A stretch of DNA of 64,000 nucleotides, from NCBI RefSeq assembly GCF_001612885.1, contig NZ_BDBH01000004.1:930001-994000 (forward strand). Direction: 5' to 3'. Every line of letters starts with the position of its first letter. Position 1 is the first letter of the stretch. The translations under genes were made by a program, and so were the position numbers. The notes under the pieces were generated by a model, which was not told where the DNA came from, did not search any database, and saw only the letters and a program-made list of their open reading frames with translations. This stretch comes from Nocardia harenae NBRC 108248. GTDB taxonomy: Bacteria; Actinomycetota; Actinomycetes; Mycobacteriales; Mycobacteriaceae. Positions 54,360 through 63,238 of this stretch are shown in pieces.

Positions 54360-55373
54360 ATGGCAGCTCATCAACGGCTCATGAACATGATGTTCGGAAC
54401 GATCTGTTCCCAGGTCGTCGGCACCGCCGCCCGCCTCGGGCTCGCTGATCAACTGGGCGACGACGAACTCGGCTACCGAGAACTGGCCGCCCGCACCGGG
54501 ACTCATCCCGGCGCGCTGGCGCGGTTGCTCCGGGCGCTGGCGGCCCTCGGCATCCTGGTCGAGACCGCACCGGGGACCTTCCGGCTCGGCGAAGCGGGCC
54601 GGCCGCTGCGCACCGACGTGCCCGACTCCCAGGCGGCAGCGGTACTGCTCTTCACCGATCCGGCGCTGCTGGATTCCTGGAAGCTGACCGAGCAGGCGGT
54701 GCGCACCGGGGAGCCGACCTTCGAGGGGCTCTACGGCACCGACTTCTTCGGCTTCCTCGCCACCCAGCCGGAGCTCTCCGAGCGGTTCAACGCGACCATG
54801 CGGCAGGTGAGCCTGCCGATCGCACAGCTGGTTCCGGTGAGCTACGACTTCACCAGGCACCGGACCGTCCTCGATATCGGCGGCGGCGACGGCACCCTGC
54901 TCGCCCAGATCCTCAAAGGCGCGCGCTCGGTGCAGGGCATCGTCTTCGACTCACCGAGCGGGGTCGCCGAGGCCGAGACGACGCTGACCGCGGCGGGCGC
55001 CGCCGATCGCTGCCGGATCGAGGCGGGCGACTTCTTCGCCGCGGTGCCCGACGGCGCCGATCTGTACGTACTCAAGAACATCCTGCACGACTGGGACGAC
55101 GAGCGCTGCGGCACCATCCTGGCGAACTGCCGCAAGGCCGTGCCCGCCGACGGCAGGCTGCTCATCGTGGAGTCGGTGCTGCCCGAGGTGATCGACACCG
55201 CGGACCCGGCCCCCTACCTCACCGACATCAGCATGCTCGTCAATATGGGCGGCCAGGAGCGTACCCGCGACGAGTACGAAACTCTCTGTCGCGAAGCCGG
55301 TTTCGCGGTCATCGCGGTGCACCCGACGGTATTCCCGACCTCGTATTCGCTGATCGAGGCCATGCCGGTCTGA
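54360..55373 (+). CDS. SAM-dependent O-methyltransferase (acetylserotonin/TcmO type)
   Basis: A 337-residue plant-type O-methyltransferase. The N-terminal dimerisation region begins HQRLMNMMFGTICSQVVGTAARLGLADQL; the SAM loop is VLDIGGGDGTLL near residue 165; NILHDWDDERC carries the His and Asp that act in this family. It probably methylates a phenol or carboxyl, perhaps of the aryl cap. AGGA seven bases before ATG 54360 supports that start; GTG codons at 54318 and 54324 are alternatives. It is divergent from the NRPS operon across a Zur-type box, and the P450 gene follows after 15 nt. Confidence 0.85.
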   Translation: MAAHQRLMNMMFGTICSQVVGTAARLGLADQLGDDELGYRELAARTGTHPGALARLLRALAALGILVETAPGTFRLGEAGRPLRTDVPDSQAAAVLLFTDPALLDSWKLTEQAVRTGEPTFEGLYGTDFFGFLATQPELSERFNATMRQVSLPIAQLVPVSYDFTRHRTVLDIGGGDGTLLAQILKGARSVQGIVFDSPSGVAEAETTLTAAGAADRCRIEAGDFFAAVPDGADLYVLKNILHDWDDERCGTILANCRKAVPADGRLLIVESVLPEVIDTADPAPYLTDISMLVNMGGQERTRDEYETLCREAGFAVIAVHPTVFPTSYSLIEAMPV

Positions 55374-55388
55374 ACGGGAGCACGACCC

Positions 55389-56621
55389 ATGCTGCACAAG
55401 TCCCGCCCGATCGTGGTCGACCTGATGGCCGCGGATTTCCACGAGCGCGCCCACGATGTCTACGACGAGCTGCGGGCCAGGTCACCGGTCGTCTTCGCCG
55501 AACTCCCCGAGCAGCCGGCCCGCGGATTCTGGCTGGTCACCGGCTACCCGGCGGCCGCGGCGGCGCTGCGGGAGAGCCGGCTGGCGAACAATCCCCGCGC
55601 CCTGCTCTCCCCCGCGCAGCTGGCGGCGCGGGCGCGGTCCGGGCTGGTGGAGCCGCCGAACAGCATGCTGCTCTCCGATCCGCCGGAGCACACCCGGCTG
55701 CGCAGGGCCGCGCAGCAGGCGTTCACTCCCCGCTCGGTCACCGCCATGCGGCCCGCGGTGCTCCGGCACGCCGGGCGGCTGCTCGACGCCGCCGAGCGAA
55801 CGGCCCGCTCCGGTGACGGCACCGTGGACCTGCTGCACGCCTTCGCCTACCCGCTGTCGCTGACCGTGCTCGGCGAGATCCTCGGCTTCCCGGAGGCGTG
55901 GCACGCGGGGCTGCACGACCTCGCGGTCCGGGCCGCGACCGCCTCCACCCCGCTCTCCGGCCCCGACCCCGCGCTGCGCGATCAGCTCGACGCCTACACC
56001 CGCGATCTCGTCGTGCTCAAGCGCGCCGTCCCCGGCGACGACCTGGTCAGCAGGCTGGTGCACCCGGCCGCCGAGAAGGACACGCTCTCCGACGACGAGC
56101 TGCGATCCATGATCGGCCTGCTGGTGGCCGCGGGTTTCGAGACCTCGGCCAACCTGATCGCCTGCGCCGTGCTGGCGCTGCTCACCCATCCGGAGCAGTG
56201 GGCGGCGCTGCGCGCCGACCCCGAACTCGCGGGCGCGGTCGTGGAGGAGACCATGCGCTACTGGGGCCCGGTGGAGTCGGCGACGATGCGGCTCGCGCTC
56301 GCCCCGCTGGAACTCGGCGGGCACCGGATCGAGCGCGGCGACCGGGTGCTGGTCTGCACCGCCGCCGCCAACCGCGACCCGGCGCACGTGCCGGACCCGC
56401 ACCGCTTCGACATCCATCGCGCGCCCCGGCCGCACCTGGGGTTCAGCCACGGCCTGCACAACTGCATGGGGGCCGCGCTGGCCCGCGCGGAGGTCGCCAT
56501 CGCGCTGACCACCCTGCTCGAGCGCTGGCCCCGGCTGCGCACCGCCGACGACCGCGCCGAGCCGCGCTGGCGCCCCGGCATGGGGCTGCGCGGCCTGCGC
56601 ACGCTACCCGTCCGTCCCTGA
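55389..56621 (+). CDS. cytochrome P450 (divergent operon)
   Basis: A 410-residue actinobacterial P450: I-helix VAAGFETSANL, ExxR as EETMRYWG, heme loop FSHGLHNCMGAALAR with Cys ligand at residue 359. The HNCMG motif and length resemble the CYP105/CYP107 class used in natural product tailoring. It is second in a run of O-methyltransferase, P450 and halogenase-like gene, 15 nt after the first and 57 nt before the third. The substrate is not known; it is distinct from the P450 in the NRPS operon. Confidence 0.88.
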   Translation: MLHKSRPIVVDLMAADFHERAHDVYDELRARSPVVFAELPEQPARGFWLVTGYPAAAAALRESRLANNPRALLSPAQLAARARSGLVEPPNSMLLSDPPEHTRLRRAAQQAFTPRSVTAMRPAVLRHAGRLLDAAERTARSGDGTVDLLHAFAYPLSLTVLGEILGFPEAWHAGLHDLAVRAATASTPLSGPDPALRDQLDAYTRDLVVLKRAVPGDDLVSRLVHPAAEKDTLSDDELRSMIGLLVAAGFETSANLIACAVLALLTHPEQWAALRADPELAGAVVEETMRYWGPVESATMRLALAPLELGGHRIERGDRVLVCTAAANRDPAHVPDPHRFDIHRAPRPHLGFSHGLHNCMGAALARAEVAIALTTLLERWPRLRTADDRAEPRWRPGMGLRGLRTLPVRP

Positions 56622-56678
56622 CCGCGCGCTTTCCGAGGACCAGGGGCAACCGGCCCCACCAGCACGAGGAGTTCCACC

Positions 56679-58268
56679 ATGACCATTCCGGACGCACCCC
56701 GGTACGACGTCGCCATTCTCGGCGCCGGGATCGCGGGCAGCACGCTGGCGGCGATCCTGGCCCGCCAGGACCTGTCGGTCCTGCTCATCGATGCGGGCGT
56801 GCACCCGCGCTTCGTGGTCGGCGAATCGACCATCCCGCACGCGACCACCACCATGCGGGTGCTGGCCGAGCGCTACGGCGTTCCCGAACTCGCCGCGCTC
56901 ACCACCTTCCAGGACACGGCAGAGAAGGTGACCAAGACCTGCGGGCAGAAGCAGAACTTCGGCTTCGTCTACCACGAGGACGACCAGCCCTACGACCCGC
57001 GGCGCGCCAACCAGGTGGTGCTCGCCTCCGGCTACCGCAGGGCCGAATCGCACTGGTTCCGCCAGGACATCGACTCCTACGTCTACCACCTCGCCGTGCG
57101 CTACGGCGCCACCGCCAGGATGGGCACCAGGATCGCCGACATCGAGGTCGACCCGGAGCGCGGGGCGGTGCTCCGCTCGGCGGGCGGCGAGACTTTCACC
57201 GCCGAGTACCTGGTGGACGCCACCGGTTTCCGCTCGGTGCTGGCCGAGCGGTTCGGGCTGCGCGAGCAGCCGACCCGCGCACGCACGCACTCCCGTTCGC
57301 TGTTCACCCACATGATCGGCGTCGAACCCTTCGACGATGTCGCGCCGGTCGACTACAACCCGCCGACGCCGTGGCACAACGGCACCCTGCACCACGTCTT
57401 CGACGGCGGCTGGCTCTGGGTGATCCCGTTCGACAACAACGACAGCTCGCTGAATCCGCTGTGCAGCGTCGGGCTCACCCTCACCGGGGACGCGGTCTTC
57501 GACGACCGCCCCGACCCGGAGCAGGAGTTCCGCGCTTTCCTGGAGCGCTTCCCCGCCATCGGCAGGCAGTTCCGCGAGGCCACCGCGGTCCGGCCGTGGG
57601 TCAGCACCGGCCGGTTGCAGTACTCGGCCACCGGGACCGTCGGCGACCGCTTCTGCCTGACCGCGCAGTCCGCGGGCGCGATCGACGCGCTGTTCTCCCG
57701 CGGCCTGGCGAACTCCTTCCAGACCGTGAACGCCCTGGCCTGGCGGATCATGGCGGCCAAGCGCACCGGCGACTGGTCGGCGGCCGCCTTCGCCGGGCTG
57801 GACACGCTGCAGCAGCGCATGTTCGACGCGCACGACGACCTGGCGTACACGTCCTACGTCGGCTTCCGCGACTACGCGCTGTGGGACGCGGTGATCCGGG
57901 TGTGGCACACCTACAGCTTCTACAACGACGCCGCCCTCGAGCACTCGCTCTCCCGGTACTTCTCCACCCAGGACGACGAGGTCTTCCGCACGCTGGAGCG
58001 GGCCGACTCGGCGCTGGCGGTGACCGTGCGGGAGCTGCTGACCTTCGCGCGCGAGACCTGCGAGGCGGTGGATCGCGGGGAGCTGAAGCCGGCCGATGCC
58101 GCGGACGCCATCATCGCGCGGATCAACCGGGACCAGTTCTTCCCCGACTACCTGCCGCACGGCAACCCGGAATTCAAGTACGTCGACATCAGCCAGGACC
58201 ACGCGATGCGGTTCATGCAGTGGACGCGCAGTGGCGCGCCGCGCTGGATCAGCGAGGCTTTCGCCTGA
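56679..58268 (+). CDS. flavin-dependent halogenase-like monooxygenase
   Basis: A 529-residue flavoprotein of the tryptophan-halogenase family. It has the FAD loop GAGIAG (residues 15-20), the GESTIPH motif near 48-54 and the halogenase signature WLWVIP at residues 245-250 (WxWxIP). Several Lys (83, 86, 91) fall where the catalytic Lys of known halogenases lies, so a halogenating role is possible. It would need FADH2, perhaps from the flavin reductase at 34 kb. A likely target is the salicyl cap or a pathway phenol. A non-halogenating hydroxylase cannot be excluded. A terminator hairpin follows. Confidence 0.8.
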   Translation: MTIPDAPRYDVAILGAGIAGSTLAAILARQDLSVLLIDAGVHPRFVVGESTIPHATTTMRVLAERYGVPELAALTTFQDTAEKVTKTCGQKQNFGFVYHEDDQPYDPRRANQVVLASGYRRAESHWFRQDIDSYVYHLAVRYGATARMGTRIADIEVDPERGAVLRSAGGETFTAEYLVDATGFRSVLAERFGLREQPTRARTHSRSLFTHMIGVEPFDDVAPVDYNPPTPWHNGTLHHVFDGGWLWVIPFDNNDSSLNPLCSVGLTLTGDAVFDDRPDPEQEFRAFLERFPAIGRQFREATAVRPWVSTGRLQYSATGTVGDRFCLTAQSAGAIDALFSRGLANSFQTVNALAWRIMAAKRTGDWSAAAFAGLDTLQQRMFDAHDDLAYTSYVGFRDYALWDAVIRVWHTYSFYNDAALEHSLSRYFSTQDDEVFRTLERADSALAVTVRELLTFARETCEAVDRGELKPADAADAIIARINRDQFFPDYLPHGNPEFKYVDISQDHAMRFMQWTRSGAPRWISEAFA

Positions 58269-58276
58269 TCCGTGCC

Positions 58277-58314
58277 CACAGCCCCCCGGCTTCATTCGGC
58301 GCCGGGGGGCTGTG
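58277..58314. terminator. bidirectional hairpin between halogenase-like and ABC genes
   Basis: CACAGCCCCCCGGC and GCCGGGGGGCTGTG form a perfect 14-bp stem with a 10-nt loop, between convergent stops. Confidence 0.8.
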
Positions 58315-58320
58315 CGACGG

Positions 58321-60066
58321 CTATGCCGAGGCGCTCACCTTCCAGTGCCGCGCCCTGATCTGCGCGGCCCACATGGCGCTGTAGCGCCCCTCCTGCGCCA
58401 GCAACTCCTCGTGCGTGCCGCGCTCGGCGACCCGGCCCTCCTCGAGGACGAGGATCTGATCCGCCGCCACCACGGTGGAGAGCCGGTGCGCGATCACGAC
58501 CACGGTCTTCGCCGCGACCAGCGCGTCGATCGCCTCCTGGACGTAGACCTCGCTCTCGGTGTCCAGCGCCGCAGTCGGCTCGTCCAGCAGCACGATCGGC
58601 GCGTCCTTCAGGATCGCGCGGGCGATCGAGATGCGCTGGCGCTCACCGCCGGAGAGCGCGCCGCCGATCTCGCCGACCCTGGTGTCGTAGCCGTGCGGCA
58701 GCCGCTGCACGAAGGTGTGCACATTGGCCGCGCGCGCCGCGGCCTCGATCTGCTCCTGGGTGGCGTCCGGCGCGGCCATCGCGATATTGGCGCGGATGGT
58801 GTCGTCGAACAGGTACACGTCCTGGAAGACCACCGCGATATTGCGGTAGATCTCCACCGGGTCCAGGTCGCGCAGCTCCAGCCCGCCGATCCGGACGCTG
58901 CCGGACCCGGGGTCGGCGTACCGGGTGAGCAACTTGGTGACCGTGGTCTTGCCGGACCCGGACGGGCCGACCAGCGCGGTCAGCGAGCGCGCGGGCGCGG
59001 TGAAGGAGACCCCGCGCAGCACCGGGGCCTCGGCGTCGTAGCCGAAGTGCACGTCCTCGAATTCCAGGTCGTAGCCGGTGATCCTGGCATCGGTGGTCGC
59101 CACCGGGAGCGCGGGAGCGGCGAGCACCTCGCCGACCCGCTCCAGCGCCGAGTCGATGACCTCGAAGATCGCGGAGAGATTCGCCATCTGCGCCATCGGC
59201 TCGGCGAAGCGCACCGCCGCGGCGACCACGGCGATCAGCAGCGCCGCCGACATGTCCGCATCGAGCACCAGCGCAGCGCCGAGCGCGACCATGCCCACCA
59301 GGCACAGCTGGACCACGCTCGCGGCCAGCAGGCCGGGCCAGGTCAGCCGCTTCTGCATGGCCGACATGGCCTCGTTCTGCTCCTCCAGCGTCTCCACCAG
59401 GCGCCGCGACGAGGTGCCGATCTGCCCGGTGGCGCGCAGCACCGGCAGCCCCTGCACGTACTCGACCACCCGGCTCGCCGCCGCGGCGTCGGCCGCGTCG
59501 GTGCGGCGCGCGCCCGCCCCGGTGATCTGCTGGATCCGCCGGACGAAGAGCACCGCGAAGGGCAGCGCGATCAGCAGCACCAGCCCGAGCCGCCAGTCGA
59601 CCGCGAGGATGACCGCGGCGATGATCACCGGGACGGTCACCATCTGGATGAACAGCAGCGCCATCCCGGAGGTGCCCATGGTCGCGTTGGCGGCATTGCT
59701 GCCCATCACGGTGGTGAGGTCGCCCGCGGCCCTGCGCTCGAGGTCGGCCTGCGGCATGGTGCGCAGCTTGTCGCCGAGCCGCATCCTGGTGCTCGCGAGC
59801 ACATCGGCCCACCGGCCGAACTCGAATCGCAGCTGGCCGTAGTGGAACCCGGCCTGGAGCACCCAGCAGGCCACCAGGATGGCGAACCAGGTCCAGGCGG
59901 CGCCGGTGTCGACCTCCGGGCGGCTCAGCTCGTACAGGATCGGGATCAGGGTGGCGTAGGCCGCCGCCTGCATGACCGAGCCGAGCAGCGCGAACCACAG
60001 GGTGCGGCGGAACTCGGCGCGGTAGTCACCGGCGGCGAGCAGCATGAGCCGCAGGATTCTGCTCAT
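58321..60066 (-). CDS. exporter-fold ABC transporter, second subunit (IrtB/YbtQ-like)
   Basis: A 581-residue half-transporter: six-helix membrane domain (about 1-310), then ATPase with Walker A GPSGSGKTT, signature LSGGERQR, Walker B VLLDEPTAALD and His in AHRLSTVV. It overlaps the partner gene by 4 nt, so a heterodimer is expected. Such pairs in mycobactin (IrtAB) and yersiniabactin (YbtPQ) loci import the metal-loaded product despite an exporter fold; others export. Direction is not readable from sequence. Confidence 0.85.
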   Translation of the reverse strand: MSRILRLMLLAAGDYRAEFRRTLWFALLGSVMQAAAYATLIPILYELSRPEVDTGAAWTWFAILVACWVLQAGFHYGQLRFEFGRWADVLASTRMRLGDKLRTMPQADLERRAAGDLTTVMGSNAANATMGTSGMALLFIQMVTVPVIIAAVILAVDWRLGLVLLIALPFAVLFVRRIQQITGAGARRTDAADAAAASRVVEYVQGLPVLRATGQIGTSSRRLVETLEEQNEAMSAMQKRLTWPGLLAASVVQLCLVGMVALGAALVLDADMSAALLIAVVAAAVRFAEPMAQMANLSAIFEVIDSALERVGEVLAAPALPVATTDARITGYDLEFEDVHFGYDAEAPVLRGVSFTAPARSLTALVGPSGSGKTTVTKLLTRYADPGSGSVRIGGLELRDLDPVEIYRNIAVVFQDVYLFDDTIRANIAMAAPDATQEQIEAAARAANVHTFVQRLPHGYDTRVGEIGGALSGGERQRISIARAILKDAPIVLLDEPTAALDTESEVYVQEAIDALVAAKTVVVIAHRLSTVVAADQILVLEEGRVAERGTHEELLAQEGRYSAMWAAQIRARHWKVSASA

Positions 60067-61907
60067 CGGTCGGTGGCCTTCCCGGTCGTGCCGAGGCCCC
60101 AGCCCCTGGCGCGCTGATGGTGTTCCCAGAGCCGGGCGTAGCGCCCGCCCGCCGCGACCAGCTCGGGGTGCGTTCCGGTCTCGGCGACCCGGCCGGACTC
60201 CAGCACCACGATCTGGTCGGCGTCGACGATCGTCGAGAGCCGGTGCGCGATCACCAGCACGGTCCGGCCGCGGGTCAGCGCGGCGATGGCGTCCTGGATG
60301 GCGGCCTCGTTCTCCGGGTCGGCGAACGAGGTGGCCTCGTCCAGGATCACGATCGGCGCATCCGCGAGCAGTGCCCTGGCGATGGTGATCCGCTGCCGCT
60401 GCCCGCCGGAGAGCCGCGCACCGCGCTCGCCGACCGGAGTGGCGTAGCCCTGCGGCAACTCCCCGACGATGAAATCGTGCGCCTGCGCCGCCCTGGCGGC
60501 GGCCTCGACCTCCTCGTCGGTGGCCGCGGGGCGGGCCAGCCGGATGTTCTCGGCCACGGTGTCGGAGAGCAGGAACGGATCCTGGAAGACCATCGCCATG
60601 TGCTTCAACAGCTCGTCGGAGCCGACCTCGCGGACATCGACCCCGCCGACCAGCACCTGCCCGGCATCCACGTCCCAGAACCGCGGGATCAACCGGGCCA
60701 CCGTGGATTTCCCGGAGCCGGAGGGGCCGACCAGCGCGCACACCGTCCCGCTCGCAATGCGCAGGTCGACGCCGTCCAGCGCGTCCCGGTCCGCGCCGGC
60801 GTACCCGAACCGGACGCCGCGGAACTCGACCGTCCCGTCGGCAGGCACCTTCGGCTGCTCCGGTTCCGGCAGCGCCCTGATGTCGAGCAGCTCGACGATC
60901 CGCGCCGCGCCCGCCTTCGAGTCGTTGATCAGGTTGGAGAGGTTCATCAGCGGCACCACCGACTCCACCGGGAGGGTACCGATCAGGATCGCCGCGACCA
61001 GCGTCGCGGGCGACATGGAGCCGTTCGAGGTGAGCCAGATGCCGACGGCGGTCACGATCACGATGGTGGGCAGCGGCGCCACCGTCAGGTTGGCGAAGAT
61101 CATCGCGCTGCGGTTGTTGTTCTGCCAGTTCGTGGTCGCGACGTTGAACTGCTTGACCCGGTCGACGAAGCGGCGGAACGAGACGGTGCCGTCGTCGAAG
61201 GTCCGCACCACCGGCATGCCCTGCACGAACTCGACCGTCGCCGCGTTGATGGCCTCGTTGGCCTCGTCGTAGCGGCGCCTGGTCTCGACGTAGTCCCGCA
61301 GCGTCAGCTGCATGCCGATGAAGACCACCGGCAGGAACAGTGCCACCGCGAGCAGCAGCCGCCAGTCCACGAAACCGAGCGCCACCAGCGCCGCGATCGG
61401 CTGCGCCACGGTGAAACCGGCCAGCGGCACCGCGTCGGCCACCGCCATGTGCAGGCCGCGCACATCGTCCTGGACGACCTTCTTCACCGCCCCCGAGCCG
61501 AGCCGCTGCGCCTCGCCGAGCGGCACCCGCCCCAGGTGCGCCGCGAGATCACCGCGCAGCCGCTGCTCGAGATCGAAGGACGCCAGGTGCGAGAGCAGGA
61601 AGGACCACGCGCGCAGCGCGAAGCGGCCGAGGAAACCGGTGGCGGCGAGCACCAAGAAGGCCACCACGGTGCCGGTGTCGGTCTCGGCCTCGAAGAGCTC
61701 GCCCAGCGCCAGCGCCAGCCCGACGAACCCGGCCACACCCGCCGTCCCGCCGACGGCGGCGACCGCGAGCGACGCGCCGAGCCGGCCGCGCACCGGCTCG
61801 GTGACCCGGAACAGCGCGCTGCCGGGTGTCACCCCCGGCTCTGCCTCGACCTCCGGCGGTGCCGGTTGCACCTCGCTCACCTGGAGCGATGTCGCGGTGT
61901 CACTCAT
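60063..61907 (-). CDS. exporter-fold ABC transporter, first subunit (IrtA/YbtP-like)
   Basis: A 614-residue half-transporter. About 30 polar residues precede the six-helix membrane domain; the ATPase has Walker A GPSGSGKST, signature LSGGQRQR, Walker B VILDEATSFAD and AHRLSTIV. There is no siderophore-interacting FAD domain at the N-terminus, unlike mycobacterial IrtA, so metal release by reduction is not encoded here, as expected if the metal is zinc. A Zur-type box ends 37 nt beyond its start codon's upstream side. It is co-transcribed with the second subunit. Confidence 0.85.
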   Translation of the reverse strand: MSDTATSLQVSEVQPAPPEVEAEPGVTPGSALFRVTEPVRGRLGASLAVAAVGGTAGVAGFVGLALALGELFEAETDTGTVVAFLVLAATGFLGRFALRAWSFLLSHLASFDLEQRLRGDLAAHLGRVPLGEAQRLGSGAVKKVVQDDVRGLHMAVADAVPLAGFTVAQPIAALVALGFVDWRLLLAVALFLPVVFIGMQLTLRDYVETRRRYDEANEAINAATVEFVQGMPVVRTFDDGTVSFRRFVDRVKQFNVATTNWQNNNRSAMIFANLTVAPLPTIVIVTAVGIWLTSNGSMSPATLVAAILIGTLPVESVVPLMNLSNLINDSKAGAARIVELLDIRALPEPEQPKVPADGTVEFRGVRFGYAGADRDALDGVDLRIASGTVCALVGPSGSGKSTVARLIPRFWDVDAGQVLVGGVDVREVGSDELLKHMAMVFQDPFLLSDTVAENIRLARPAATDEEVEAAARAAQAHDFIVGELPQGYATPVGERGARLSGGQRQRITIARALLADAPIVILDEATSFADPENEAAIQDAIAALTRGRTVLVIAHRLSTIVDADQIVVLESGRVAETGTHPELVAAGGRYARLWEHHQRARGWGLGTTGKATDR

Positions 61908-61929
61908 TGTCGCGCCCCTGCTGAATCAG

Positions 61930-61944
61930 TGAAAATGATTGTCA
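61930..61944. promoter_or_regulatory. Zur-type box, ABC transporter promoter
   Basis: TGAAAAT-G-ATTGTCA, one mismatched pair in the 7-1-7 palindrome, 23 nt upstream of the first ABC gene, in the region shared with the divergent TetR gene. Confidence 0.7.
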
Positions 61945-62049
61945 TTAGATGCTGGCGGGATACTAGCACAGGTTTTTCTAACACGTTTTTTTATTGTGCG
62001 GACACCCGGGCGGCGCTGCCGAGACCGTCGACGCGGAGAATGGAGCGCC

Positions 62050-62718
62050 GTGCCGAATACCGAGCCCCGCCGCCGCGGCCGACCGGTCGCCCTCGACCGC
62101 GAGACGGTCGTCGCCGCCACCGACCGGATGCTCGCCGCCGACGGCGCCGCCGGCTTCAGCATGCGGCGGCTCGCCGGTCACCTCGGGGTCAGCACCGCGG
62201 CGATCTACCACCACTTCCCCACCAAGAACGCGCTGTTCTTCGCCGTGCTCGACGCGCGCGCGGCCACGCTGCCCCGGCCCGAGCTCCCGGCCGACCCGAG
62301 GGAGCGGCTGGCCGCCATCGTCGGCTACCTCATCGACACCCTGCATCAGCTCCCCTGGGTGGTCGACCTCCTGATCACCGGCGAGTCCTACGGCCGCGCC
62401 GCGATGTGGATCATCGACGAATTCATCAGCTGCGCGACCACGCTCGGAGCCACCGACGCGGAGGCGGTGACGATGTACGCGGTGCTGTGGCGCTTCACCC
62501 TCGGCGAGCTGAGCGCGCGGAAGGCCGCGGCGGAACGCAGCGCCGGCGCACCCGGGCACTGGACCGAATCCGCCGCACCGGACCTCGCGGACGACTTTCC
62601 CTCGGTCGTCCCCCTGCTGGGGCAGTGGACAGCGCTGGTGGAGCGCTACGATTCGACCGCGGCCGTGCGCGCGATCATCGACGGACTGCTCGCGCACCTC
62701 GGCTCTGCCCGAGGCTGA
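62050..62718 (+). CDS. TetR-family repressor (second of two paralogues)
   Basis: A 222-residue repressor beginning with the DNA-groove arm PRRRGRPV, helix-turn-helix FSMRRLAGHLGVSTAAIYHHF and a TetR_C end (AIIDGLLAHLG). It is a full-length paralogue of the TetR at 33.4 kb (ERLAAIVGYLIDTLHQLPWVV; VLWRFTLGEL). It is divergent from the ABC pair and probably represses it in response to the transported compound or an intermediate. The GTG start at 62050 has GGAG four bases upstream. The region before it contains ACACGTT, a core shared with the other TetR's intergenic region. Confidence 0.83.
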   Translation: MPNTEPRRRGRPVALDRETVVAATDRMLAADGAAGFSMRRLAGHLGVSTAAIYHHFPTKNALFFAVLDARAATLPRPELPADPRERLAAIVGYLIDTLHQLPWVVDLLITGESYGRAAMWIIDEFISCATTLGATDAEAVTMYAVLWRFTLGELSARKAAAERSAGAPGHWTESAAPDLADDFPSVVPLLGQWTALVERYDSTAAVRAIIDGLLAHLGSARG

Positions 62719-62927
62719 GTCTTCCGGTACCCGGTCCACTGCGACCAGCGGTCGCCTTCTCCATGCGTAACGCCCGCGTGGTCGCTGTCGGTCGTCATGT
62801 TGAGCAGCGGGTGGGCTTCCTCGACGTAGACGCGCAACCCGTCGAGCACCAGGAGGCTGCCCGCGGCGGCGAGTTCGTCGCCGTGCACATCCCAGCCACC
62901 GAACCGCGCCCCCGCATCACACATCAC
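62646..62927 (-). CDS. hypothetical protein, up to 93 aa
   Basis: Frame from GTG 62927 (or ATG 62924): MCDAGARFGGWDVHGDELAA, then LLVLDGLRVYVEEAHPLLN, which looks like folded protein and has GC-rich third positions for roughly 75 codons. The last 24 codons overlap the 3' end of the convergent TetR gene. No ribosome-binding site is clear and no family is recognised. It could be a remnant. Confidence 0.35.
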   Translation of the reverse strand: MMCDAGARFGGWDVHGDELAAAGSLLVLDGLRVYVEEAHPLLNMTTDSDHAGVTHGEGDRWSQWTGYRKTQPRAEPRCASSPSMIARTAAVES

Positions 62928-63031
62928 CAGGAAAGCCCGTCATGCACGGGATTTCGGATCGATCCGAGGTAGTTCACGATGGTTCGGCTACCGCGGAAAT
63001 CGTTCGAGGAATTGCTTCGGCAGGTGCCGGT

Positions 63032-63238
63032 TCAGGACCGATCGAATTCCCCACCGCGGACGCCCGCGGTAAAGGCGTCCCACTCACCGGGGGTGAAGAC
63101 CAGCGCAGGACCTGGCGCGTTCTTGGAGTCCCGGACGCCCACGTGACCGTTGTCCAGGTGCGCGACCTCGACGCACTCGTTGCCGCCGCTGCTGCGACTC
63201 GACTTGAACCACTTCGCGTTGGATAGGTCCGCTGTCAC
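63032..63238 (-). CDS. DUF397 protein, 68 aa
   Basis: A complete DUF397 small protein: WFKSSRSSGGNECVEVAHL, VRDSKNAPG, FTPGEWDAFTAGVRGGEFD. Its GTG overlaps the stop of the upstream regulator by 4 nt, the usual DUF5753-DUF397 pairing, in which the pair behaves as a regulator with a small toxin- or effector-like partner (Scr1-type context). A truncated relative lies at 30.5 kb. Confidence 0.88.
   Translation of the reverse strand: MTADLSNAKWFKSSRSSGGNECVEVAHLDNGHVGVRDSKNAPGPALVFTPGEWDAFTAGVRGGEFDRS

Noticed and set aside
27335..61944. Interpretation as an IdeR-controlled iron siderophore locus
   Set aside because: The boxes do not fit the TTAGGTTAGGCTAACCTAA pattern, and the COG0523 GTPase, Fur/Zur-type gene and His-rich protein point to zinc; iron remains possible only if experiments show it.
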